From positions 1 to 47,535 of IMG/VR virus record IMGVR_UViG_3300036770_007566: a DNA stretch of 47,535 nt; one strand, 5' to 3'. The notes under the pieces were generated by a model. That model made no database searches. It saw nothing but the letters and a program-made list of their open reading frames with translations, and was not told where the DNA came from. Position numbers and translations under genes: made by a program. The stretch comes from a virus. Below are positions 32,222 through 40,530 of the stretch, piece by piece; position 1 is the stretch's first letter, and each line of letters opens with the position of its first letter.

Positions 32222-34593
32222 CAGGAGCGCACTCTCAGTCTGTTCATTGCGGCTGAGTGCTCACGCATCGCGTCGGCCACCTTAGCCGTCGCATCCTCAA
32301 GACCCTGGACGTTCTCGGCAATCTCCGCGACGCCCGTTCGTAGCGCTCCCAGCGCCTCTCCGAGCTTGACGTTCATACCATTGATGGTAGCCGAGGCCGC
32401 ATCACCAAGGCTGACAGTGCCGCTCACAAGCTTCTCAATGGTTCGTCCGAGCGCGTCATCGGTCGCGGCGAAACGATCCTGGTATGATGTGAGCGCAAGT
32501 GAAGCGGCGCTCGCCGCCTCCTGCAGTTTAGTCATCGCCCCAGCAATAGCTTCCTGCATCGCAGCTGTCGCTTCACGTACGCCCGCCTGCACGCGATCTG
32601 TAGCTTCAAGGGCCTCAGCCGCCTTCCGCGCCGACGTATCGACGCTCGCGAGGGTGGCTTGAATAGGTTCGGCTGCCTGACGGAGCTGAGCGGTGGCATT
32701 TCCGAAGGTGAGGCCTGCGGTCGCGATCGTGGTGCCTGTTCTATCAAGGTGACCAACGTGCTGTGCGATTGCCCGTTCGAGCGCCTGGAACTGTGCAACT
32801 GCCTCATCCATCCGGCCTGCCATGGCACCGGCAGCCGCGTGTAGCTGGGCGCTTGCCTCGTGCACTGCGGAGGCAAGCCCGTCGCTCATCTGCTGCGCCG
32901 CGGCGGTGAGTGTGCCTGCAGCGGTGGCGCTACCCTCGATCAGCTGACCCCGGCCGGCGCTGGCATGGTCCTGGATCTGCCTCGCCAAGGCCTGCAGCCC
33001 AGTCATGAGTGGCGTTAATGCCGCTTCGCTCTGCTGTCGAGCTGCTTCTGCGCCGCGCGCTGCCTGGTCAGAAATTGTCTTAAGCGCGGCTTCAAGTGCG
33101 ATTCCGGTCGCGCGACCAAGCTCGGAGCCCGCATTGGAAATCGAAGTCGAGCCGCGAGCGAGCGCCTCGTCAATGCCGCCGATCTTGGTCTCCAATCGCT
33201 TCATGGTTTGGGTGATGTGTTCCGCGGCGGTGGCGATCGCGTCTGCCGCAGATCGCCCGCCCTCGCGCAGCGAACCACTTCCCTCCGCCGCACGCTCACG
33301 AATTTGCTCCGCCAGCGCTTGTAGGCTCTCCATCAACGGCTGCATGGCGGCCTGCGACTGGAGCCGGGCCTGTTCGGCACCGTTCGCAGCCTGTTGTGCG
33401 ATGGTCGCGAGAGCCTGTGTCAACGCTGCCGTTGTGGCATCTGAAAGACCGCGAGAGACATCGGCAATGTTGTCGGCGCCTTGGCCAAGGGCATCGTTCA
33501 CCCGGCCGATACGTCCTTCCAGCCCCGCCAGCTTGCCGTCGATTGTCTCGGCCATTCGCGTCACACTGTCGGTCATGGTCGTGGCCGCGAGACTGATCTG
33601 ACTTCCGAACTCGGCGCCGCTGCTGCCGATTCCTCCCTGGGCAGCGCGCATCGTTTCAGCCGCCGCTTCAAGTCGCTCCGCGACCCGCCCGAGTGCATCG
33701 TCAGCGCCCTTACTCAGGGTACTCCCCATGCCTTCGATGGCGCTGACGACGGGCCGTATGGACTGCTCGAGTGCGCTAGGTATAGCGTCGAGTCGTTTGC
33801 CAACAACATCGTTGAGCCGTGCCTCAAAGGCTACAGCGACATCGTCAGCGAGGCGCTTCATCCGATCAGTTTGCTCGCGGGCTGCGCTGAGCTGATCCAT
33901 GAGAAGGATCTCGGGTGTCATCATTGAGGTGAGATGCTGCACTTCGTCAGCGAAGCGGCGAGCTGCCCTTGATCGACCGGCATTCGCCAGCCGGCCACAG
34001 ACCACCAAGACTATGTAGAGAAGGATTCCCGCGATCGAAGTGATAAACTTCGCAGATGAGACCTTTAGAATACGATTGACGGCTTGTTGCACCTGCTCGG
34101 CAGTTTCGGTTGAGCCGACACCCAGGAGTGCGGCCGAAAGGCCGACGAATGTGAAGAGAAGACCGAGGCAAAGGAAGACATTTGCAAATGTTGCGATCCA
34201 TTTTTCGTAGCCGCTACCTGGGAGTCGGCCGTCTGCAAACCAAATGTGTGGTTCAACAAAATTAACGTAGATTCCTTGCTTAGATGGATGTTCTCGTAAC
34301 GATGCACGGTAGTTTGCCCATGCAGAACCAACCACTGGATTGGATTCCAAAGCAGCGTCTGCAGCATTTATTCGATCTGCAGCAGTCCAGTCTGCGCGCG
34401 CGGCAGCTTCGCGCAGTGTCCTAGTGGCGGATTTGAGGCTCGCCATATGCCGGTGGTGCTGCAGCCAGATCCATACGTTGGCTCCCACAAACAGACCCGA
34501 CATGACCAAGACTACAAGGACGGCCACCTCTTTCGAGTCGAATAGTCCAATCAGGCCCGTAATTAGGTCAACAAGAGGGGTGAGAAGATTCAC
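32221..34593 (-). CDS. zorA: ZorA: MotA/ExbB-like motor subunit with long cytoplasmic tail
   Basis: A GTG start at 34593 (AGGGAAAA upstream) gives 790 residues. The first membrane helix is EVAVLVVLVMSGLFVGANVW, and two more form the MotA/TolQ/ExbB core (WIATFANVFLCLGLLFTFVG, SSAKFITSIAGILLYIVLVV). The final 500 or so residues are a continuous Ala/Glu/Thr-rich helical tail with heptad character, as in type I ZorA, which transmits the signal into the cytoplasm. An ATG at 34836 would add 81 residues, but these look unnatural and would overlap the recombinase gene; without them a 227-bp gap remains that could hold the operon promoter. The tail is the least conserved part of the family. Confidence 0.92.
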   Translation of the reverse strand: MNLLTPLVDLITGLIGLFDSKEVAVLVVLVMSGLFVGANVWIWLQHHRHMASLKSATRTLREAAARADWTAADRINAADAALESNPVVGSAWANYRASLREHPSKQGIYVNFVEPHIWFADGRLPGSGYEKWIATFANVFLCLGLLFTFVGLSAALLGVGSTETAEQVQQAVNRILKVSSAKFITSIAGILLYIVLVVCGRLANAGRSRAARRFADEVQHLTSMMTPEILLMDQLSAAREQTDRMKRLADDVAVAFEARLNDVVGKRLDAIPSALEQSIRPVVSAIEGMGSTLSKGADDALGRVAERLEAAAETMRAAQGGIGSSGAEFGSQISLAATTMTDSVTRMAETIDGKLAGLEGRIGRVNDALGQGADNIADVSRGLSDATTAALTQALATIAQQAANGAEQARLQSQAAMQPLMESLQALAEQIRERAAEGSGSLREGGRSAADAIATAAEHITQTMKRLETKIGGIDEALARGSTSISNAGSELGRATGIALEAALKTISDQAARGAEAARQQSEAALTPLMTGLQALARQIQDHASAGRGQLIEGSATAAGTLTAAAQQMSDGLASAVHEASAQLHAAAGAMAGRMDEAVAQFQALERAIAQHVGHLDRTGTTIATAGLTFGNATAQLRQAAEPIQATLASVDTSARKAAEALEATDRVQAGVREATAAMQEAIAGAMTKLQEAASAASLALTSYQDRFAATDDALGRTIEKLVSGTVSLGDAASATINGMNVKLGEALGALRTGVAEIAENVQGLEDATAKVADAMREHSAAMNRLRVRS

Positions 34594-34820
34594 CGGCCGT
34601 TTTCCCTGATCTACGGCACCCAAAGGCCTGGGCACACGATTGTAGTATGCGGGGTGGCGAAGGCCGGTGTCTAGGCGAGCAGCGCCCCTGTCGACCGGGC
34701 TGAGATCGTCCCTGGTCCTGGTCAGCTGGTCCGCATGTAGCGGCAAGCCCTTGTTCAGTTCTTCGAGAAGCAAAGGCGTGGGAACGGACACGCCAAATGC
34801 GGCAGAGCTGATTCCTGCGG

Positions 34821-37247
34821 TCAGTCTGCCTCCCACACCTTGTTGAGAATCTGCGCAGCCAAGGCGGCCTTATCCTGAGGCAAGAAGCGCCCATAATGTT
34901 GGGCAACGGTGTCGGGCGTATCCTGAATTGCGTAGCTTGCCTGCTCATAGGAACCGGTTTGCTTAAGGATATGGGTGGCAAGGACGTCCCGAACGTTGTG
35001 CGGCCCATGGGGCAGGAGGCCGCGAATGGCCCCCCGGTGCGTATATGGATTGTGGACCCCGTACCTTTGGATCACGAGCCGCCAGGCCTCATAGAAGGTG
35101 GTCTGGTCGTATGCCGCGCTCTGGCTGGTGGCCTTTGCGGTCTTCACAAAAAATGTGCCCGGATCTTCTGCCCCAGAGAGCAGCACATCGCGATGGTGCG
35201 ATACATAGGAATGAATGTGGTCATAGAAGCCGTTCAGGTTGGGGAGCACGAGCCGAAAGGGCTTCTTGGCGAAGTATGACGAGTGCGCGTTCTTGAATGC
35301 GACGGACGGAACCAGGACCTCCCAACCTTGGTCGCGTTCACTCCACCGCAATTCGCCGCGTTTCAGATCTTCGAGCCGTCGCTCGGGCGTGGGCTGGGCG
35401 CCTCGTGGGCAGACAAGAAGCTGCCTAAGGTTCTTCTGACGCAGGCCGAGATGGAGACCGAACCGGAGCATGAGGAACGACCGCGTCGCTTCCGCTGCTG
35501 CTTTCGGGTACCTGTTAGGGTCCGGTGCGAGGCGCAGAATTTCCTCCGTGATCTTCCGGTACTCACCGACCGGGCTGGGCGCCTCAAGGATGGGGAGGAT
35601 CGGCTCGAATGGGTCGCGATGCACCCTGGCAATGCGATCGACCTCCTTGGCGCGATTGGTCGCGTGCGTGTGGAACCGGTCACAAGCAGCTCCCCAGTCT
35701 GCGCGAGCAACGGCGATATCATCCGCGGTCAACAGACCCGGTATCTCCTGAACGCGGTCAGCAAGATAGGGGCTCTGACGAAGCCAGCCGGTTTCGGCGC
35801 GTGTGAATGCAAGCGAAACCCGAAGCATGTCGACTTCCCACTGGGTGTAAAAGCCGCGCCGACGTTCGCGCCACTGCAGATACCAATCCCAGATCGAAGG
35901 GAATATGAGCAGGCCAAAGGTCAGCCGTTCAAGCGGGAGCCCAAACCCCTCGACAGCACTCCGCGGTGACGCAGTAAGCGCGCCGAACAGGAGACCCAAG
36001 TGCTCCACCTTCTGCGCGGCTGTGGCGTCGCCCCAAACACCAGACCGCTGGAATCCAAAGGCCGCTAAGTTTGCGGTCTTGAAGCGGATGAGGGCGGACA
36101 TCTCGTCCACGAGGCGAGCAGGAGCGTCGATTGAGCCCGGGAGGATGTCGGGATCCGCTTCCAGGTTGTCATCGTCTTCTCGGTCATCGTCATGCGATGC
36201 CTGATGCCTCAGTGTCCCCCCCATCATGTCTGTGACTGGCGGAAAGCGGATCGCATACCGATGCTTCATCGCTGCAGCCTGAAACCGCCGGTAATCGGTC
36301 GATCCAGACACAACGACCGTGCGGACCCACTGCAGGATCGCTTCCTGTTCCTTAGCGTCTCGGGCATCGAAGTCATCTGGTAGGTGCCAGGCGAGGCGCC
36401 GCCGCTCTGCTGGGCCAATCTCTATGACATTGTGACCCTTTGCGGAGCGAGATGGGTGCGGAAGTTTGGCCCGGAAATAGCCCGCGGGAAGCCGGTATCG
36501 ATGTTCTATCCGTCCAAGGATCTTAAGGCTCTCTAGGGTTTGCGGTGCTTTTTGCCCTTTCTGCCATGTCTGGACCGTCTTGCGGTCCAGTAGGTCCCCA
36601 GGGCGAGTTACTGCTCGATGGAGATGCCAATAGGAATCGCCAAAGCGCCGCATGTGAAGATTGAGCGCGTCATGGAACTCAACGGGGTCGTCCCACTGGT
36701 CGAATAGCGGCTCTGGGAATTCGACGACCTTGCGCGGAGGTACCCCGCGTCGACGTGATCCCGCTGCATGCCGCGATCCCATTTCAGGAGGAGTGAGCTC
36801 TGGCTCGCGGACACGAACTCCCTCTGCAGCAGCTTTCCGGACCCGCCTGCGCGGCCTCTGCGGTGTCGACGGAGATCTGCCGATACGGGCCTGCTCCGAG
36901 GGCAGTTCAGCTGGGAGAGCACGCAAAGCGCGCTCCAGTGCGTCAATGCCGAATTGGATGACCTTTGAAGCGAGGCGAAGCCTCTGCTCATTGATCCCGC
37001 TTTCTTCCGCCATCTGGGGCCAGTTAAGGCCGCGCCCTCGACGGGCAGCGTTACGTCGCTGTGCCAGTAGTCGGAGGAGATAGGCTTGAAGGTGCCGAGT
37101 TTCTCTGGGGGCCAGGTACTGGCTTACTCGGAGGCGGCAAAAGTCTGTTAGCATCCGAGCTGTCTGCTCGGCAGTGGTAGTCTCAGGCACGCGAATCTGA
37201 CCTCCGCTGTGAGAGGCCGAAATCCACCTGCCAGCGATTCTCAGCAA
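34821..37247 (-). CDS. large atypical tyrosine recombinase upstream of Zorya
   Basis: The 808-residue protein has a tyrosine-recombinase catalytic core at its C-terminus: R603 in LHLGLRQKNLRQLL, K652 in PSVAFKN, H750-x-x-R753 in GPHNVRDVLATHIL, and Y785 in AQHYGRF. The second His/Trp position is replaced by Gln-Asp (YAIQDTPD). The 550-residue N-terminal part is unusual for an integrase; it includes a basic, disordered stretch (about 120-175) and an acidic one (about 350-370). Large integrases of this type occur in mobile defence islands, for example in the gamma-mobile-trio elements, a comparison I make from memory. It starts 28 bp after a tail gene and points into zorA, so it is probably the island's mobility enzyme. 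Met32 is an alternative start. Confidence 0.8.
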   Translation of the reverse strand: MLRIAGRWISASHSGGQIRVPETTTAEQTARMLTDFCRLRVSQYLAPRETRHLQAYLLRLLAQRRNAARRGRGLNWPQMAEESGINEQRLRLASKVIQFGIDALERALRALPAELPSEQARIGRSPSTPQRPRRRVRKAAAEGVRVREPELTPPEMGSRHAAGSRRRGVPPRKVVEFPEPLFDQWDDPVEFHDALNLHMRRFGDSYWHLHRAVTRPGDLLDRKTVQTWQKGQKAPQTLESLKILGRIEHRYRLPAGYFRAKLPHPSRSAKGHNVIEIGPAERRRLAWHLPDDFDARDAKEQEAILQWVRTVVVSGSTDYRRFQAAAMKHRYAIRFPPVTDMMGGTLRHQASHDDDREDDDNLEADPDILPGSIDAPARLVDEMSALIRFKTANLAAFGFQRSGVWGDATAAQKVEHLGLLFGALTASPRSAVEGFGLPLERLTFGLLIFPSIWDWYLQWRERRRGFYTQWEVDMLRVSLAFTRAETGWLRQSPYLADRVQEIPGLLTADDIAVARADWGAACDRFHTHATNRAKEVDRIARVHRDPFEPILPILEAPSPVGEYRKITEEILRLAPDPNRYPKAAAEATRSFLMLRFGLHLGLRQKNLRQLLVCPRGAQPTPERRLEDLKRGELRWSERDQGWEVLVPSVAFKNAHSSYFAKKPFRLVLPNLNGFYDHIHSYVSHHRDVLLSGAEDPGTFFVKTAKATSQSAAYDQTTFYEAWRLVIQRYGVHNPYTHRGAIRGLLPHGPHNVRDVLATHILKQTGSYEQASYAIQDTPDTVAQHYGRFLPQDKAALAAQILNKVWEAD

Positions 37248-37274
37248 GGGGCCGGGCAGCTCAACTTCAGCCGA

Positions 37275-37832
37275 TCAGCCCTGTATCCTTTCGGCCTCTC
37301 GGAAAAGCCGGTCGGCTTCATCGGGGTTCAATCCGAGCTGCGAAATGACCGCTGCAAGAAGCTCGCTGCCGCGATCCCATGCGGAGGCTCCCACCCAAGC
37401 ATCCTGCATCCGACCACCGGCAGCCGCGACGGCGGCTTCAACGACATCCAGCAGCCCAGCTTCTCGCAAAACCGCCTTGCCCTTCCAGGCGGGGATGGTT
37501 GGCGGCACGGGCGGCTGGGAGGCCGGAGGTGAGGCGATGTCCCACCCGCGCGATGGCGTCGCCGGCACGACCAGATATGTCTGGAAGGCTGTATCGGGCT
37601 CGCGACCGTGCCAAGCGAGATTGACGTGGTAGCGGGGATCAAGGACCTCTCCCGGGATCAGCCCTCCGCCGTCGACGACCTGCGCCGGTGCGACGATCGG
37701 TCCCAAGATATCGAGCGCGACACCAGGCTGCGGCTCCGGATCCTGTCCCGGGTGGCACGTCCAGCCCGCGGACTGGCACGCCGCAAGAAATTCCGCTCGG
37801 TTGGTGAACCGGTGGCAGGTCGTGATCCACAT
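37275..37832 (-). CDS. phage tail-region hypothetical protein (185 aa)
   Basis: The start at 37832 has AGGAG eight bases upstream. The product begins MWITTCHRFTNRAEFLAACQ. It has a beta-rich middle with GVALDILGPIVAP and DPRYHVNLAWHG, a Pro-rich linker, and a C-terminal helical segment (WKGKAVLREAGLLDVVEAAV, LNPDEADRLFREAERIQG). Similar proteins close the tail operons of alphaproteobacterial siphophages; the C-terminal helices resemble those of small tail-assembly proteins. The exact role is unknown. It lies 11 bp after the fibre-like gene and is the last tail gene before the Zorya island. Confidence 0.6.
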   Translation of the reverse strand: MWITTCHRFTNRAEFLAACQSAGWTCHPGQDPEPQPGVALDILGPIVAPAQVVDGGGLIPGEVLDPRYHVNLAWHGREPDTAFQTYLVVPATPSRGWDIASPPASQPPVPPTIPAWKGKAVLREAGLLDVVEAAVAAAGGRMQDAWVGASAWDRGSELLAAVISQLGLNPDEADRLFREAERIQG

Positions 37833-37843
37833 GGCGGAGGCTC

Positions 37844-39091
37844 CTATGGCGCCGTCAGCGTCTGCAGCAGGGCGTTGGACACCCGGCGGGGGAAGTACTG
37901 GAAGGCCCGGCAGGTCGCATTTGCCAGCGAGGACGAGGACGGCTCTGACCAAGGAGCCGCGCCGATCGCGATCCGCGACGGCGTGGCGGGTAGAGGGCAC
38001 AGGGCGTGCCCACTGACGGTGCCGCCATCGAGGCAGAAGGCGGCGTCCAGGTTGGCCCAGGCGATGGCCATGCGGAAGGTCACGGCATTGGCGAAGCCGA
38101 ACGGCCGGGTGATGGCGGAATAGCCGACGCCACCCGCGCGCGTGTTCAGCACCAGCTGCCCGGTGGTGAAGCGCGAGAGGTAGAAGGTGTCGTTGAAGGT
38201 CAGCCCGAAGCCGCCATAGACCAGGGCACTGCCGCCGGTCTGCGCGGGCACGATCCGGTTCACATACTCGAAGATCATCGTCCCTTCGTTGGGGTTGAAC
38301 CAGCGCGTGTCGACGTCGAGGTAGAGGTTGTCGGCCCCACGGGTGATGGAGGCTGTCGTGGTCGGGATGTAGCTGGTGGGGTTGGTCAGCGTGGCCTCAG
38401 CCTCGAGCTGCGTGCCCCAGGCATGGATGCTGTTGGTGGCGGCCGGCTGGGTGTTGTCGGCCGCGGCAGGGGCGATCGAGGCGGCGATCGCGGTCACCGT
38501 GGTGCTGGTCGCCTCGACGGCACAGCGGAACCAGCCGGCGCCCTGCGCCTCGATGGTTTTGGCGCTGTAGAGCAGCGTGCCCGCACCGGCGGTGTGAGTC
38601 CCTACCGCGCCGCTGACCAGGTTGAACCAGACCTGGATGGTGTTGCTGCCATCGCTCAGCTCCAGCACCGCGAAGCCGCTCGCGGCCGCCTTGACGAACA
38701 CCACGAAGGCGATGCCGCGCCCGGCGGTGATGGTGACGGCCTGCGCGAGCTTGCCGCCAGTGGCCGTCGCAGTGAGCGTATCCGCGGTCGTAGTGCCATC
38801 TGGGGCGATGGTGGCATTGGCCGTGACAGTGAGGTTGGCGGCGGACCAGGGGGCGGTGTCGAGCTCCTCGCTGCGCAGCAGCAGGTTGATGCGCTGGGGC
38901 TCGATCAGCAGCCCTTCGCAGACACCGGTCAGGGGATGGTGCTGCCACCGCCCCGTGTTGGCCGGCACGGCGCGCAGCAGTCCGGTGCGCCCGACACTGC
39001 GGGCGGCTCCGGTGCGGGTGAAGCGGGCGCGCGGGTCGATCAGCCCCGGCGCCTTGTGGAATTGCCAGTTGATGGCGGGCTCGACGGACAT
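37844..39091 (-). CDS. phage tail fibre/spike-like protein with beta-sandwich domain
   Basis: The 415-residue protein starts MSVEPAINWQFHKAPGLIDP. It contains CEGLLIEPQRINLLLRSEEL and TAPWSAANLTVTANATIAPD, followed by repeated beta strands typical of phage head-spike/fibre (concanavalin- or carbohydrate-binding-like) domains. A second lectin-like part follows: GTMIFEYVNRIVPAQTGGSA, FYLSRFTTGQLVLNTR. It probably contacts the host surface. The ATG at 39091 is preferred: the long upstream reading of the frame lies inside the next gene's antisense-like codons. The stop of the upstream gene is 2 bp away. Confidence 0.75.
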   Translation of the reverse strand: MSVEPAINWQFHKAPGLIDPRARFTRTGAARSVGRTGLLRAVPANTGRWQHHPLTGVCEGLLIEPQRINLLLRSEELDTAPWSAANLTVTANATIAPDGTTTADTLTATATGGKLAQAVTITAGRGIAFVVFVKAAASGFAVLELSDGSNTIQVWFNLVSGAVGTHTAGAGTLLYSAKTIEAQGAGWFRCAVEATSTTVTAIAASIAPAAADNTQPAATNSIHAWGTQLEAEATLTNPTSYIPTTTASITRGADNLYLDVDTRWFNPNEGTMIFEYVNRIVPAQTGGSALVYGGFGLTFNDTFYLSRFTTGQLVLNTRAGGVGYSAITRPFGFANAVTFRMAIAWANLDAAFCLDGGTVSGHALCPLPATPSRIAIGAAPWSEPSSSSLANATCRAFQYFPRRVSNALLQTLTAP

Positions 39092-39093
39092 GG

Positions 39094-39675
39094 CTATGCC
39101 ACCTCGAAGGATGCGCTGCCGGTGCAGACGACGGTGAGGATCGCGGAGCCGGTCGCGACTGTGATGCCGACACCTGCGGTGCCGCCGTTGATGGCGTCGC
39201 CAGCGGCCCCGGTGTTCAGGGTCAGGGTGGCACCGCTGCGGTTGCGCAGCCGGCAAGTCCAGCCGGGCCAGACGTCGGTGGCCACGGGCAGGGTCCAGGT
39301 ACGGGTGCCGTTGGTGCAGAGCAGCAGCTTGCCGGCGTCGTGGGGCGTGATCTGGTAGGTGGCGTTCTGGGTGTTGGGATAGAGCGACAACGCCATGTCC
39401 CAAGACCGAAAGCCGCCGCTGTCGAAGGTGACCATGCGGGGTAGCTTGAGCGGGTCGCTGCCCACGCCGTTGGCGGGCGTGCCGAGGGCCATCTGTGTGG
39501 CGAGGCTGCCGGCAGCAGCGTCGGCGGCAGCCTGCGCCTGGGTGGCCAGCGTCGCGGCATCCTGACCGGTGCGGCCGACGGCGTTGAAGGCCGGGCGCAG
39601 TGTCTGCCGGAAGGCGCCGTTGGCGAAGCTCTGGTCGGTCAGCGCCTGGAGCAAAGCCCAATCATTCGTGCTCAA
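39094..39675 (-). CDS. tail fibre-associated protein (193 aa)
   Basis: The N-terminus is helical (STNDWALLQALTDQSFANGA, an Ala/Gln-rich stretch), then comes a beta-rich domain: YQITPHDAGKLLLCTNGTRT, TLPVATDVWPGWTCRLRNRS, GSAILTVVCTGSASFEVA. This pattern is usual in proteins that trimerise at tail tips or baseplates. Its ATG overlaps the upstream stop by 4 nt, and its stop lies 2 bp before the fibre-like gene. Exact role not recognised. Confidence 0.65.
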   Translation of the reverse strand: MSTNDWALLQALTDQSFANGAFRQTLRPAFNAVGRTGQDAATLATQAQAAADAAAGSLATQMALGTPANGVGSDPLKLPRMVTFDSGGFRSWDMALSLYPNTQNATYQITPHDAGKLLLCTNGTRTWTLPVATDVWPGWTCRLRNRSGATLTLNTGAAGDAINGGTAGVGITVATGSAILTVVCTGSASFEVA

Positions 39676-40529
39676 AGCCGTTCCTCCAGTTCGAAGCTGG
39701 TCTCGTGTAGGCGGTTGTGGACCTGGGCGATGGGGTCGAAGCGGCGGAAGCGGGCGAGGAAGTCCCGCTTGAAGCGCCGTGCGGCATCGTCCCAGTTTGG
39801 GATCACCCAGACCTCGCCGTCGGTGCCGACACGGCGCTGGGCATCGAGGACGGTGCCGTAGGCCTCGGTGTCGCTCAGGGCATTGAGGGTGAGGCGTAGC
39901 ACGCGCGCCGGCGGGCGGGGTTCGCTGAACAGCACGCCGCCGAGGGAGTATTCGGCGATAGAGCGGGCTTCCCAGGTCAGGCCGGCGCCGTAGCTGAGGT
40001 TGCGCTGGGGCGACCAGAGCGGCCCCATCCAGAGGCGGGCGAGCTCGACGTAACCTGCTGGGTTGGTCTGGTCGACGAAGGCGATGCGCCAGTAGCGGGC
40101 GCGGATGTTATTGCCGACATCGTGCTCCAGGGCGATGGGATAGCCCTCGGCCTCGGCGGCGGTAATTTGACCCTCCCACCAGTTGTCGTCCTCCCATTCG
40201 AGGTCCTCGGGGAGATAGACGGCGGGCCAGACCGGCAGCGTGGTGCTGTCGTAGAGGTCGGCGCCCCCGAGCGTGGTGCCCGCGGTGATGCGGTAGGTCG
40301 CCTCTGTGGTGAGGTTGTGCCGGGCGAGGCCCACGAAGCGGACAATGGTGCTGGCGGTGCCGAGGTCGATATCGAGCCGGGTGCTGCTGGCGAGCAGGTC
40401 GACGGACCGGGCGACCTTGGAGAGCAGGCGCTGTTGCAGGTTGACCAGCGGCGCGGTGCCGAGCCAGAGGCCGCCCGAGAGCGCGCCGTCGTCTGCGACA
40501 TTGGCGAGCGAGAGCTGAAGCTTGGCCAT
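39672..40529 (-). CDS. phage tail tip/baseplate-like protein (285 aa)
   Basis: The product starts MAKLQLSLANVADDGALSGG and is rich in beta strands and aromatic residues (LYDSTTLPVWPAVYLPEDLE, IRARYWRIAFVDQTNPAGYV, RNLSYGAGLTWEARS). It ends with a basic helix (FKRDFLARFRR). I recall similar proteins between the tail hub and fibre genes of alphaproteobacterial siphophages. It has no enzymatic motif. It lies 1 bp after the 516-residue hub-like gene. Confidence 0.65.
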   Translation of the reverse strand: MAKLQLSLANVADDGALSGGLWLGTAPLVNLQQRLLSKVARSVDLLASSTRLDIDLGTASTIVRFVGLARHNLTTEATYRITAGTTLGGADLYDSTTLPVWPAVYLPEDLEWEDDNWWEGQITAAEAEGYPIALEHDVGNNIRARYWRIAFVDQTNPAGYVELARLWMGPLWSPQRNLSYGAGLTWEARSIAEYSLGGVLFSEPRPPARVLRLTLNALSDTEAYGTVLDAQRRVGTDGEVWVIPNWDDAARRFKRDFLARFRRFDPIAQVHNRLHETSFELEERL

Positions 40530-40530
40530 G

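Noticed and set aside
34594-34836. 81-residue N-terminal extension of ZorA from the ATG at 34836
   Set aside because: Its composition is unlike ZorA and it would overlap the recombinase end. The GTG at 34593, just before the first membrane helix, has a better ribosome binding site. Not fully excluded.
18201-37274. paired attachment-site core repeats for the serine or tyrosine recombinase
   Set aside because: No direct repeat long enough to be convincing could be found by eye at the likely boundaries (about 19.1, 23.2, 26.0 and 37.25 kb).
39092-39661. N-terminal extension of the fibre-like gene to 605 residues
   Set aside because: The extension is Arg/His/Pro-rich and lies out of frame inside the 193-residue tail gene; the ATG at 39091 gives a natural N-terminus.
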